This document shows positions 51,970 to 62,851 of a stretch of 64,000 nucleotides of DNA, piece after piece. Position 1 is the first letter of the stretch. Each line of letters begins with the position of its first letter. Source of the DNA: Epiperipatus broadwayi (lineage: Eukaryota; Onychophora; Udeonychophora; Euonychophora; Peripatidae); the NCBI GenBank assembly GCA_028023455.1, contig JAQFVV010000020.1, positions 7,055,092-7,119,091 of the forward strand, in the 5' to 3' direction. A program made the position numbers and the translations under genes. The notes under the pieces are model-generated. The model was not told where the DNA came from. It saw only the letters and a list, made by a program, of their open reading frames with translations, and did no database searches.

Positions 51970-53470
51970 AAATACGTCATGATTAAAGCAATGGTGTTTT
52001 TAAATTAGGTTTATCTAATATATATATTGTCTTTTTTTTTCCAACTTAAATCAGCTTATCTTAGGTCTCAACTCCATTACTGTCCACTTTTCTCACAATT
52101 TGTGAGCAATCTTCTTCATCAAATGATATATATATAATCATTTCAGAATCAAATTTCAAGCTTTAAAATCAATCTTAAACAAAATTGATAATAAACCACT
52201 TAAAAATAAATAAAATATATTTAAAACATCAACTAATTTTCAATTCATAATGAGTTCCTATAAGGAATGAAAACTGGTTTAATATTTGAATAAATATTAT
52301 TTATTTTTAAATTGTTATCACTTTTGTTTAAGATTTATTAATATTATATATAAAAGTCATCAACAACATTAATTTAGATGATTATCAATTTGAGAAATGT
52401 GAATTAATTTAAATATTCTTGGGCATTTTTTATGATTAAAAAAAAAAGGTCACTTGAATTTAGAAGTACAACAAACTATTGCGATGCAGCATTTAACAAG
52501 TGAATATTTTACTAAAGTATTATTTGTTATTTTGCCAAGTTCATTATCTGAAAATAAGATATAAAATTTTACCAACTTAATATAAATGCATGAGAAAAGC
52601 TTTATTTAAGGTTATTCTGTAATATTCTTAAAATATGATGGCAATATTATAAGACCTATTTGTATATTTTTTTAACTTGCTGCTAAGACGCATCTTTATT
52701 GGATTGTGTTTTTGAAGCAAATAAATGCTAACAGACTTTATAAAAGGTACCTTATGATGAAAATAAGTGAGACTTTTATAAGGGAGGTAGGTCACATTTA
52801 ATTGATAAAAAAATATCACACTCTACACAACTGTAATGACAGTATAATAAATAACAAAGTTACAATGAAGTAAAATATCTTTAAAAAGAAAATTTGTCAT
52901 AGAAGTTAAAAGAGAGCAGTAAGAGTTATCAAATAAGCATACTACTGAATCAATATGAGATATATGATTGGATTTGTTGTTCCTTGATTGCTTTGTATTG
53001 TCAGCACAAAAATCATCGTTAATGTCTTATTCTTTGTCATTCAATCTTTGTTTACAATGATTATAATTATTTATAACAAATTACTAATGAAAGTTCCTTG
53101 AGAATATAAATTATGTCTGAATTAAATTATACTTTGTAAACATCTCCACTAATTATATATATATTGTACCAACATTGTGTTGGCACATAATAATTTTGTT
53201 TAAAAAAAATATTAAAATAAAAATATTTCGTCAAAGAAAACGTGAGATTAAAAGTTCAAAGGTTTTTTAAAAGAAGTAAAGAGTTTTTTCTTATTATTAT
53301 TAATTGAAATATAAGTTAAAAACATAAATCTCTTTTATTTAAGTTAAAGAAAGGTAAAAAAAAGTCATCTTAAAACTGAATAGTGAGTGGGTCTTAAATT
53401 ATATATGTGCGTGCAACTGTAAATATAATGTATGCATGTTAAATATTGAAAAATAAATGAAAGGTAAAAA
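51970..53470. other. Intergenic DNA, no gene recognised
   Basis: AT-rich. The minus ORF at 52628-52819 has no recognisable domain. Nothing else seen. Confidence 0.4.
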
Positions 53471-53479
53471 ATTAAAAAA

Positions 53480-54000
53480 CATTCAGTGATGGCTTCTAAT
53501 TAAAAATATAAAACAACACGTTTGCATGGCTACTAATTAAACAATCTCCAAAAACATGTAATTAAAAGATTATCAAAGGAATTTCACCAACAGATATAGC
53601 TGGAGGATATCAAAATGACAACACATCGTATGTATAAATAGTCAATTTTTTATTGGACAGTTAGTTGCATTTGAGATAACAGTTCCATACAATCTATCAG
53701 TGAGTTATATCAGTCAGCTTATTATATATCCAGAATCAAGAATGCGGTGTTAAAACCTCAGAAAACATACAACTTTCTCCAGCCTGAAGTCCGATGAAAA
53801 CAGCCAACATACCCGATAAAAGTGATGCCTGCGTAACAACCTGAAGCCACTCAATATCTAATTGTCTTAAAGAAAATGCCTTAGAATAATCAGCATCAAA
53901 TCTCCACAAGAAAACTTCAAATCTAACTGGTTAGAGATATCTCATTAGAAGCAGCAAACAGCAAGAAGTATCCATGTTCAAAATCCTAGGTAATAACATT
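53480..54000 (+). promoter_or_regulatory. TATA-containing leader module 3
   Basis: Upstream CTAATTAAA motifs (near 53497 and 53533), TATA box GTATAAATAG near 53633, then a leader of about 360 bp that is clearly less AT-rich, and a donor-like CCTAG|GTAATAA near 53989. The layout is the same as modules 1 and 2, but the YY1-like motif is not present in the same form. Probable LTR or retroelement 5' region. Confidence 0.3.
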
Positions 54001-54004
54001 TTCT

Positions 54005-54965
54005 TATACTCATTTCTAAAGTAGCCATCACATTCATAAAGCCTCAAGAGTCAAGTTTAAGAACTCTACAGCATGCATAGATGAACTATTAATATATGTG
54101 TTTAAAATGTGTGTGTTCATGTGTTAGTATATAGTCATTCCATTGTATTTTGTATTTCAAATATTATTTAATGCTTTCTCATAAGATATTATAGTGTGTG
54201 AATTAAAAATGTGCATGTGTTATATTAATTAAATAAGATTGATAAAATATTTAAAATTAGTTTAATAAATGTTAATTAAAATAAATTGTCTTTAAACTTA
54301 AAGCTTTATTTGTCGGTCAATTCTTTTCACCACTAATTGAATTAAAAAAATAGCTGAGCCAGTTAAGGGATTTTTCGAGCGCTGGATTATGAGCCTACTG
54401 TCCAAACATGTTAGTCTTAGACTAGCTGGTGCCTGGGGTTTACTCCAAAACAAATAGAAGGTTTGGATAGTAGGGGTTTGAATCTAGAAGCTGAGGTGGA
54501 CCACAATCTGGAAATGTGGTCGTGTTATGCATTGCATAGCTCGATCTGATTGTGGGTAATGTTGACAGCCCTGCTATCAATAATATTTTCCACTTTGTGC
54601 GAACGTGCCGGTTCGTTCTCAAATATTTAAATTAAATAAGATTATAAATGTATTAGAAATAAGGTTGAAACCCAGCTAAACCAAGCTTGCAGGGTAAGTG
54701 TGATCACTCACGGTTCGAACCCAGTACAATATATATATATATAGTCACTCAAGATGGTATAAAATGGCATAAGCTATAGATTTTTTAATTTTGTATAGGC
54801 ATATTAATTATTTTAGTATTTATTCTCAAATATTTTGATTATAAATATATACCTTTATCTCTATTATAATAAGAGCATACAGGATCTACCACATAGTACA
54901 TATGTCAGTAATTAAATTTTAAATGACCATGATGTAAACAAAACATTTTCTTATTTCAAAACTTA
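54005..54965. repeat. Unclassified repeat-like block with two box B-like motifs
   Basis: From 54345 to about 54725 the sequence is less AT-rich. It has a box A-like TAGCTGAGCCAGTT near 54351, a box B-like GGGGTTTGAATCT near 54474, and a second box B-like GGTTCGAACCC near 54714. The spacing does not form a standard tRNA. Possibly an old SINE or part of an LTR element. Confidence 0.25.
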
Positions 54966-54969
54966 ACAT

Positions 54970-57455
54970 AATAAATGTATGAGAGAATAAAACCTGCAAT
55001 GTACCTGAAATAAATATGTTTTAATGCCCAACATATTTCAGATTAAAAGACGAAACAGATCAAGAACTTAAATAAAAATGAAGTTAGATCAGGTTACTTA
55101 ATATTTAAAAAAATATGAATAAGTCAGTGATTTTGAGGAGAAATTTAGGTTAAAAGATAAGTTGAATTTCAATATTGGAGCAACTTGTAAATATATGAAA
55201 AATATTGTGGTAATAATTCATAAAATAGTAATACTATTTAGAAATAAAGATAAACAGGGATCATATAAAGCAAAAATTAAAAAATGGAACATGTATAAAA
55301 ATGAAGAAATGCTTCAGAAACGTGAATGGATAAAAAAGATGAATGAGAATCATCTAAGCTGAATGAAGCAAACATATCAAAATTATAGAAAAAAGATTCA
55401 AAGAATATTATAAATAATGCTGAAAACTCTAAAACTGATGTAAACACTGCAGATGATCTTCAAAAGAATGAAGACTTTTCAAAGTCACAACCTAAACCAG
55501 CTTGTAGTGAATGAGACCAGTGAGGCTCTGGACTTAATTATAAGGCCTAAGATAAATAGAATGAAAGAGACAAAATTCTGTGATGAAAAAAAGAAAAAAT
55601 GGGTATTAAAAAATCATTTGTTGGTGGATTCTAAAATTGAAAACATGCTGTTGTTTATATGATGATCAAGTCAAAATAAAAGCACATGTTGATATTATCA
55701 ACATAATTGATGATAAAGCAGATAAAATTATTATGGGTGATACTAAGAAAATATGGATTTGAAAGATTAATGTCAGCTGTTATGATCCTAAAATATTTAT
55801 TTAAAAGACAAAAAATCATATAAAATAATTTAGTCAACAGAAATTTTGTAAATAGCAAAAGTCTGACCAAATATAGGAAAATTATGGTAAGGATAGCAAA
55901 AATTTTGGTACCTAAGATAGAAGTTATCTGCATTGTAAAGCTTATAAAAAAGTACAAGTAATATTATACTATGATTGAATGCTAATTTCAATTTAATGCA
56001 ACCAAATACCTTTGACAGATCATGGATTACTATGCCTAAGTACAGCACTGGAATAGAAAAAAGAGATAGAGTCAGAAAATGAAGAGCAGATTAGCAGTGT
56101 CCATGAGTCTGGTAGATTTTTAGGTCATCCTGAATAAGAGCATTGGTATCACTAATGACATAACTGGAGTGAAGTAAGTATTGATTCTTACATGGTTGAT
56201 AAGGAAAGCCTACACTTAACCCTGGATCTTTCAAAAGGATAAACGATTTTAGAAACTCTGTCATGAAATAAAATATGGTATAAAATGAATTATGATGTGT
56301 CTTGAAAAATAAAACAATAATAACAGTATAACCACGCAAATAATTAAACTAGGTTAAATCCTGAAGTATTACTAGCTTTCTAGAGAGTAAGAGTGATAAA
56401 ATTTAATTATCATGTTTTGACACATACAAAATAAAAAAAAGATTTAAGCATATAGAAAAGTTCCAAAGAAGACCATGATGCCAGCCATGAATTGGTTAAA
56501 TATCTGGTAGTGGCAGAAGACTGTAATACAGATTTGATTGAAGTAACAGCATCTGAAAAAAAATCTTGGTGCATAGTATTAATAGTGAACAATCAGAATG
56601 ACTTCATTTTAACCAAGTTATTAAAAAAGCATGATGAGAAAGCAGTTTTGATTAGAGATGAAAAATAGTTAATCAAGTCAGCAAGAAGGAAAAGAAAGAT
56701 TGAAGAACAATAAGAATAAAGTTAGTGTGTCTTGGGTTTTTTAAAAATATAAAACCACTTAAGATCATGGTATATTGGTGGCATTTTTTAGATGAATGAT
56801 AGTTATATCATACGAGTTATGAGTCCAGATAATCATAAAATACAATGGAAAGTGTGCCACACACTTATGAAGAGTTATGTATTTTGTATAGCACCAAAAG
56901 GAATCTGCTGGGTCAAAATTAATCTGCTGAAAGCAGCAATTATAAATGAGAAATATTGTATATCTATTTAGTTAATAATTTTTTTTTAGTTATGTATGGA
57001 CTTATTAATTATAGTTAATCCTGTTTTGCATCCATATGTTGAAATCATAATTCTATTATATCTAGTTCATACATGAGAAGCATTTTGAAATAACTGGAAA
57101 TTAGTGATGTATGATTTTTCAGCAAAACTTTTTTGTCCCATGATGAAAGTTATATTCAGTCAATGACAGAATTTAAATAAAGAATACAGTAATAAAAAAG
57201 ATAACCGACAGTAGAAAAGATGCCTAACTATAGAATAGATGACAAAAAATGATCCAGAATATGTTAGGATCCAAACTCTATGACTTTTCAATTTTAATCA
57301 GAGGATTATGTAACAGAATGAACAGGATCTATCATGAAAGGTCATACATTAATAACTGAATGTTAAACTAATATGATATGAATGAGAATTCCCTTATTTA
57401 AAAACCTATCAAAATAAATACACGAGAGAATAAAACCTACAATCATATTTGAAAA
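54970..57455. other. Unidentified degenerate block between short direct repeats
   Basis: A 30-bp direct repeat (GAGAGAATAAAACCT core) lies at 54974-55003 and 57416-57446 with about four differences. Between them are many short frames on the plus strand, including IMGDTKKIW and AEDCNTDLIEVTASEKKSWC, but no domain I can name. It may be a fossil transposon; identity is not assigned. Confidence 0.25.
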
Positions 57456-57602
57456 TTGCATGTGTTATATTTGGGAGGACAGCAAAAATGACTAATTAAT
57501 GCATATACAGATACTTTATTGATTTCTGATGTGAGATGTTAAAGTAAAAGAATTTGTAATTGTTGAATTTCGAAAATCTTACACTTTTCAGCAAAAAAAC
57601 TT

Positions 57603-57650
57603 TTATTAATTACAGTTTCAATTGTACCATGCAGTCTTCATCAGATCTTA
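57603..57650 (-). ncRNA. Hammerhead-like motif, solo
   Basis: On the minus strand: CTGATGA (57638-57644, intact), A, GACTGC-ATGG-TACAATT (a stem that would be perfect with two A-to-G reversals), GAAAC (57615-57619, intact), TGTA giving a GUA cleavage triplet, then a weak stem I. It has the conserved boxes in the right order and is distinct from the short-element hammerheads. No PLE coding sequence was recognised next to it. Confidence 0.45.
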
Positions 57651-57659
57651 TTCTCTTCT

Positions 57660-58535
57660 TTTAACCTTCTCTATCCTTCATTTTACTCTAGTAATTTCAC
57701 TTTGTAATTGTGTAGAATAAATGAGAAGAACCAAAAGTTAATATTAGAAATAAAGAATATTCTCAATTATTAGATAGAATTTTATCCTTCAAGCATAAAT
57801 GTTATCATTCAAAATATAACAAAAGCATCCATTTAAGTAATTAGTACAGTAACTATTAGTTTATTAGTATATATGCACTTAATGATGTCATAAGATGAGA
57901 AACTATTTAAGTAAGGTTTAAAACATTAGAGGACTATTGATATAGTTGCACATTAAATTCATGCAGATAGGTTTGACAATAGGCTTAGTGGTCTGAAAAA
58001 TTTTATTTCTTAACAAGAACAGCCTAGTAATACATATAAAAATGAAGTTATATTGTACAATGGCATTATGGGACAATTCAAAATACATTATTTTAGCCCC
58101 TCAATGAACTTGTACTAGCTGTAGCTGATCTGATCTTATAAAATGTTGTCTTTAGTTTTATGAACCTGCCAGCTTTTCTCTTCTAGTGTGACTAATTGAA
58201 TATATAAGACCTAAATGCATCTTAACATGAAGATGTAATAAGATTGCAATGTTTTCAAAAGAAATAACTTATCAGCATAAAGAGATTTCATCAAAGTATG
58301 TATATAGTAGAAGAAATTTGAACAGTCCAGATTCTGCAAGCCACAAGTTTGCACTCCTTTATAAGATTCAAAGTTTATATACAAGTCTGTGAAGTTCTAT
58401 TAGAATTTAAACTCCAAAATCTCTATAAAACATTTATAGTTACTTGTTTAACCCAGTTTACATTTTTGTGTTGTTGTTGTTGTTATCATCATCATTATCA
58501 CTATTATTTGTGCCATTTTATATTTTATTAAAATT
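57660..58535. other. Intergenic DNA with a GTT/ATC microsatellite
   Basis: A GTTGTTGTT/ATCATCATC tract lies near 58469-58496. Short ORFs over it are low-complexity. No gene recognised. Confidence 0.4.
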
Positions 58536-58554
58536 CAAAATTATTGAAATAGCT

Positions 58555-58695
58555 ATATTGCTTGAGCGTTCACAAGACGTTCAAGGGCTGGTAATGTCAG
58601 AACTGTATTCAACACAAGAACCTTTGATCCAGAGTTCAACACTTTTCCACTGCACTAACTCACAGAGCAGGTGTTTAGTGTCTATTAATATTTAA
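58555..58695 (-). mobile_element. Possible tRNA-derived SINE, family C
   Basis: On the minus strand GCTCTGTGAGTTAGTGCAGT (box A-like), then GTTGAACTCTGGATCAAAG, then GGTTCTTGTGTTGAATA (box B-like), in tRNA-like spacing. Only one copy is in the window and no target duplication was found, so the call is tentative. Confidence 0.4.
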
Positions 58696-58699
58696 AGTC

Positions 58700-60160
58700 C
58701 AATACAGTATTTCTCTCCTTCTCTCAATATGTATTTATAATTAGTGGAACTAGGAGCTCCATTTCATTTTTAGGATAGACGAATGGCGAAATTTGAGTTG
58801 TTATTGTTTATTTATGCATATTAATAATAAAAAAAATCATGTGTTGGTATAGTCTATTCCTTTTAAAAAGTTTCAAGTAAATTTTTAAGCTGATGTCTCT
58901 CATAATAGAAATAAGATATACAGTACATATATGTTGATTTTAAAATTATTACTTCAGAAATAAACGAACTAGGTTATCATTTGATTTACGAAATGCAAAT
59001 GCTTATTTTGTTAATGTTTACAATTTCGCGCCATTTATTTTCACTTTTATACAGTATTTAAGTTAATAAGGTAGTGAGATTTGTGTAACAATCGGATTCG
59101 AAATTCTTTTATAGTTTTAAATTGTAAGATAATAGCAGCTTGAATTATATAAATTGGTAATGTGATAGTCATGGAATTACTTCTAGAATGATCGAAAGAA
59201 AGACTATAATAATTTAGCTTTTCCAAGAAGTATGATTGAAGAGTGATTTCTTTGACTCGAATTATAACTTCATTATTCCTCTTTAATACAGAAGAATTTA
59301 CTTATGTATTTATTCGCTCTATTTCCCTATTTATATCAAATACTTCTTGAACTGTTACAATATAGATTTATTTTCTGCCTGCCTTTGCAAATAAACTTTG
59401 ATAGTATAAGACAATAAATTTAACTATAGATGACACTTAAAAATTCATTTCCTTTATAGATAGGTAGGTTGATAGATAGATAGATAACTTTCCAATGACC
59501 ACGATAAGAAAAAATTAATAATCATTTCGAGAAGAAAACTGAAAAGCAATGCGTTCATCAGTTTTTCAATTACTAATTATTGTTTTATATTCAGTTAAAA
59601 ATAATTTGATACCTAATTATGAATTAATATTTTATAATAAGTTGGGATATGTATTAGTTTGTTTTAAAAAGTCCTATACTTAATTCAGATTGTGTTTGAA
59701 TCCATGTTAGGACTTTGGAGGCTTATATGTTATCATTTTACCATAAAGGTCTTCTTAAATATATATGAAAGAGTAAGAAAGATTTTCCAAAACATTTATA
59801 TTAGTATACTTTTAAATTTACAAACTAAAACTTAATTTTACTAAATACATTTTATATTTTTTTATTAATTATTAGTAATGCTTCCATTTTTTTTTTTCAA
59901 ATCTTTATTTTATTAGCGAGTTTTCTTCTCATCTTTCAAAACGCTAGGAGCAAACTTACTTTTTTAAAAAATAATCCAAACCACTCTTTGATTCAAGAAC
60001 TATTTCACATTTTTCACTAAAGAGCTGTTATTCTTACAAAAACTGACAAAGATTTTCCCAACCTGTCATGAACAGAAATTTTCTGCAAAGATTTCTAATA
60101 AAAATGTTTTAAGACTTCTTTATACTTGCTTTTATTAATAAAAACCTGCATAAAAGAATG
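58700..60160. other. Intergenic DNA, no gene recognised
   Basis: AT-rich. A GATA microsatellite lies near 59472-59487. Nothing else recognised. Confidence 0.4.
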
Positions 60161-60164
60161 AATC

Positions 60165-60415
60165 ATTAATATATATATTCATATTGTTGTAAACATCAAG
60201 ATGCTAAAATTCTCCGAGCATAAATAGAGTAGTCAGTCAATCAAGGGCTATAATCAAGTGATGAGACTTTGATTACTGTCATTCATCAATGATAGTTTGT
60301 CATTACTTGCCATCTTTTAACATATTTTATTTTAGCATCTTGATGTTTACAACAATATGAATATATATATTAATACTTGATTATAGCCCTTGATTGACTG
60401 ACTACTTATGCTCGG
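60165..60415. repeat. Interleaved inverted repeats (order A-B-A'-B')
   Basis: A (60165-60210, 46 bp) is the exact or near-exact inverse of A' (60329-60374). B (60214-60259) is the inverse of B' (60375-60415), apart from a 5-bp indel. A' and B' abut directly. Instead of the nested order A-B-B'-A' of a simple palindrome, the arms are interleaved. Confidence 0.9.
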
Positions 60416-60419
60416 AAAT

Positions 60420-61880
60420 TTTTTTTTAAAATAAATACCTTTCTCGATGCTTTTTATTGCTTTATTTTATTTACATGTACCCCCCCCCCCAACGAAAAAT
60501 GGTACAGAAATAACATCTTAACTTACTACGTCTGCTATCTGTATTTCAGATTCATGTTAAGTGAAACTCTTGGTGTTTTTCTTCAGGTTACTTGAATATA
60601 AATAATTCACAAAATTAGTTGGTCAGTTTTAGCTAGAATGTAAAACTAGGATAAAAATTTTACTCCAACTCTCTTTTAATAATTCCCTATAAAAACTATA
60701 GCCGCAAGCTTTATTCTGCAGCGGGTTAATTATTAGAAATGCCATTTATAAGTTCTTTTTTCTTAAATGCTTCCAGTAAAACTTCTTATTTTTCTTTATA
60801 TCATTTCAACAATTCTTATTTTTCTTTATATCATTTCAACAAATTGTGATTTTGTTTTTTCACTGTAGCTAACTTCTAGCCATTGTAACATTTACTGTCT
60901 CTAATTTTGTACATATTTGTCAAATATATGTAGAAAGCCCTATGGCATCATCCTATTCAATTGCTTTCCTAGACATGATTCAGAATCTTCTACACTCAAA
61001 TCATATATGGATATTTCTGAGTCATAAAATCAGGATTGTACTCAAGAAAAGTTTTGTATAGTTCCTATATCAATTCAGTTAATAATTTTGTAAATGGATA
61101 CAAGCAGTCAGACAGAAAAAGAACAAAGATTAAGGAAAACTGTTCAAACTTATTATCTGGTATTAGAAAGCCTATTGATTACTGCCTTCAACAATTGACC
61201 TTTTGTGAGAGGCTGTTTGAGGGGTCTTTGAATTTGTATTGAGGTACTTACTTAATATAAGAAACTTCTATTATACCAAACCTTATGAGGAAGTAGTGGT
61301 GATAGACAATAAATATAATAAAATAAAGAATCATAATAGAATCATTCTAAAAATAAACATTTTAAATATTTTTTATAATTATAATTTAATTGCTCATTTT
61401 GAAGTATTACTAAAACAGTTTTAATATTTTAAAATTTTCTGTTTTAATTATTGATAAATTTCAGTGAAAGCCTGTAGGGGTCCTATTTTGAGATAAATAT
61501 TTGATTTATGTTTGTAATTTTATATTTAATAATTACATAAAAAATCATATAATTCACATATAATTGTATTGTCAGCCACTGTCTCCAAAATTAATGCAAT
61601 GACTTCAAGTGATTTCTTTGCTAAAATTCATAACATTAGGTGTGATATTTAAAAATCATTTTAATAAAAAGTCAATAAATTTATTCATGGAAATATGTAT
61701 TATTATTTTTCTAAAAAACAAATTTATGTTCTAATGTCATGGAATAAATCAATAATAAAAAATTCAGAATTAATAAAAATATTACAACTAGAAATTAGAT
61801 AGTTATCTTATTTCTTAAAGTTTTCTAGTCATTTATTATTGTTTTAATATGTCCTCGACACCATAAAATATTCAATTCTT
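60420..61880. other. Intergenic DNA, no gene recognised
   Basis: A C10 run lies at 60481-60490 and a 34-bp tandem duplication (CTTATTTTTCTTTATATCAT) at about 60783-60840. The short ORFs at 61036-61424 show no recognisable domain. Confidence 0.4.
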
Positions 61881-61884
61881 ATAC

Positions 61885-62035
61885 ATTTTAATTCAATGTT
61901 TTCATTATCCTTCATTTACATACAATTTTGAATAATGTACAGTATGCCTCTCATCTGTTTGGAAAGCTCTGAAGGGGACTAGATTATTCAAAATTGTAAG
62001 CAAATGAAGGATAATAAAAAAACATTGAATTCTAG
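61885..62035. repeat. Imperfect inverted repeat
   Basis: The left arm (ATTCAATGTTTTCATTATCC, TTCATTTACATACAATTTTG) is matched inversely by CAAAATTGTAAGCAAATGAA and GGATAATAAAAAAACATTGA. Arms are about 50 bp with a loop of about 40 bp. Probably a MITE-like relic. Confidence 0.75.
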
Positions 62036-62039
62036 GTTG

Positions 62040-62380
62040 CATTACATAAATAAAGTTTGATTATAATAAATTTCAGATTAATTGTTAATTTTTTAGTTAA
62101 TAAACTATGACATTTATTAAATTTTAAGTTTACCATAATATGCACTTACTGTTAATTAACTAGGTTAAGATGCGAAACTATGCATAATTGAAAACAGATG
62201 GCGTTACTTTACTCTCAAAATAGTATGGGATTTCCATTATCAATTTAGCTCTAAATAAATTTTATGCAAGATATTTAATAAATCATATTTAAATATATAT
62301 TGGTGCTGGAGGAAACTTCAACTTTTATGTTTTCTTAAACAAAAACAAATGACAATATGTAAAATGATACAATAAATATA
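62040..62380. other. AT-rich spacer
   Basis: No feature recognised. Confidence 0.4.
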
Positions 62381-62398
62381 AGTCCAAATTATTATTAT

Positions 62399-62489
62399 AA
62401 TTGTTTTTTCATTTGTCAAAGCATTGACCAGGAAGGGCCAGCTGCTTGGAAGGCAGTTATACTAACTGCCAGGCCACCAAAGCTTGACT
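62399..62489 (-). mobile_element. tRNA-only SINE, copy 8
   Basis: Minus-strand copy: GTCAAGCTTTGGTGGCCTGG, CTTCCAAGC (Gly TCC anticodon, as in copy 2), a shortened T arm (box B partly deleted), GTCAATGCTTTGAC, then the A-tail. A likely imperfect target duplication (TCCAAATTATTATTAT / TTCAAATTATTTTTAT) surrounds it. Confidence 0.8.
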
Positions 62490-62494
62490 TCAAA

Positions 62495-62845
62495 TTATTT
62501 TTATTGAAGTTTCAAAAAAAAACTATAAATAAAAAACAATGTTGAAAGAAATTCTATTTAGTTTTTTCTAAAGTATATGCCAAGATTTACTCATACTCTC
62601 ACAAATATCACAGGTCCAAACAGAAAGCATAGTCACATGTTTTAGATTAATCATTATTTCATCAATTTATTTACTGAAGTCTGTTTGAAATATTTTGGAA
62701 AGCCAAAGTATTATTTTTTATTGATTTTCCCACATCTAAACATTTAAGAAACTCATGAACATTTATTTTAATTTTAAAGCATCTTTTTATAGATTTTTAA
62801 AAAATCCAAACTTGGTGAATTTTATTGTTTCAATCATTTTTAAAT
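62495..62845. other. AT-rich spacer
   Basis: No feature recognised. Confidence 0.4.
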
Positions 62846-62851
62846 TGTAGT

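Noticed and set aside
55162-56592. Series of short ORFs on both strands
   Set aside because: AT-rich frames without identifiable domains; treated as part of an unidentified degenerate block and not as genes.
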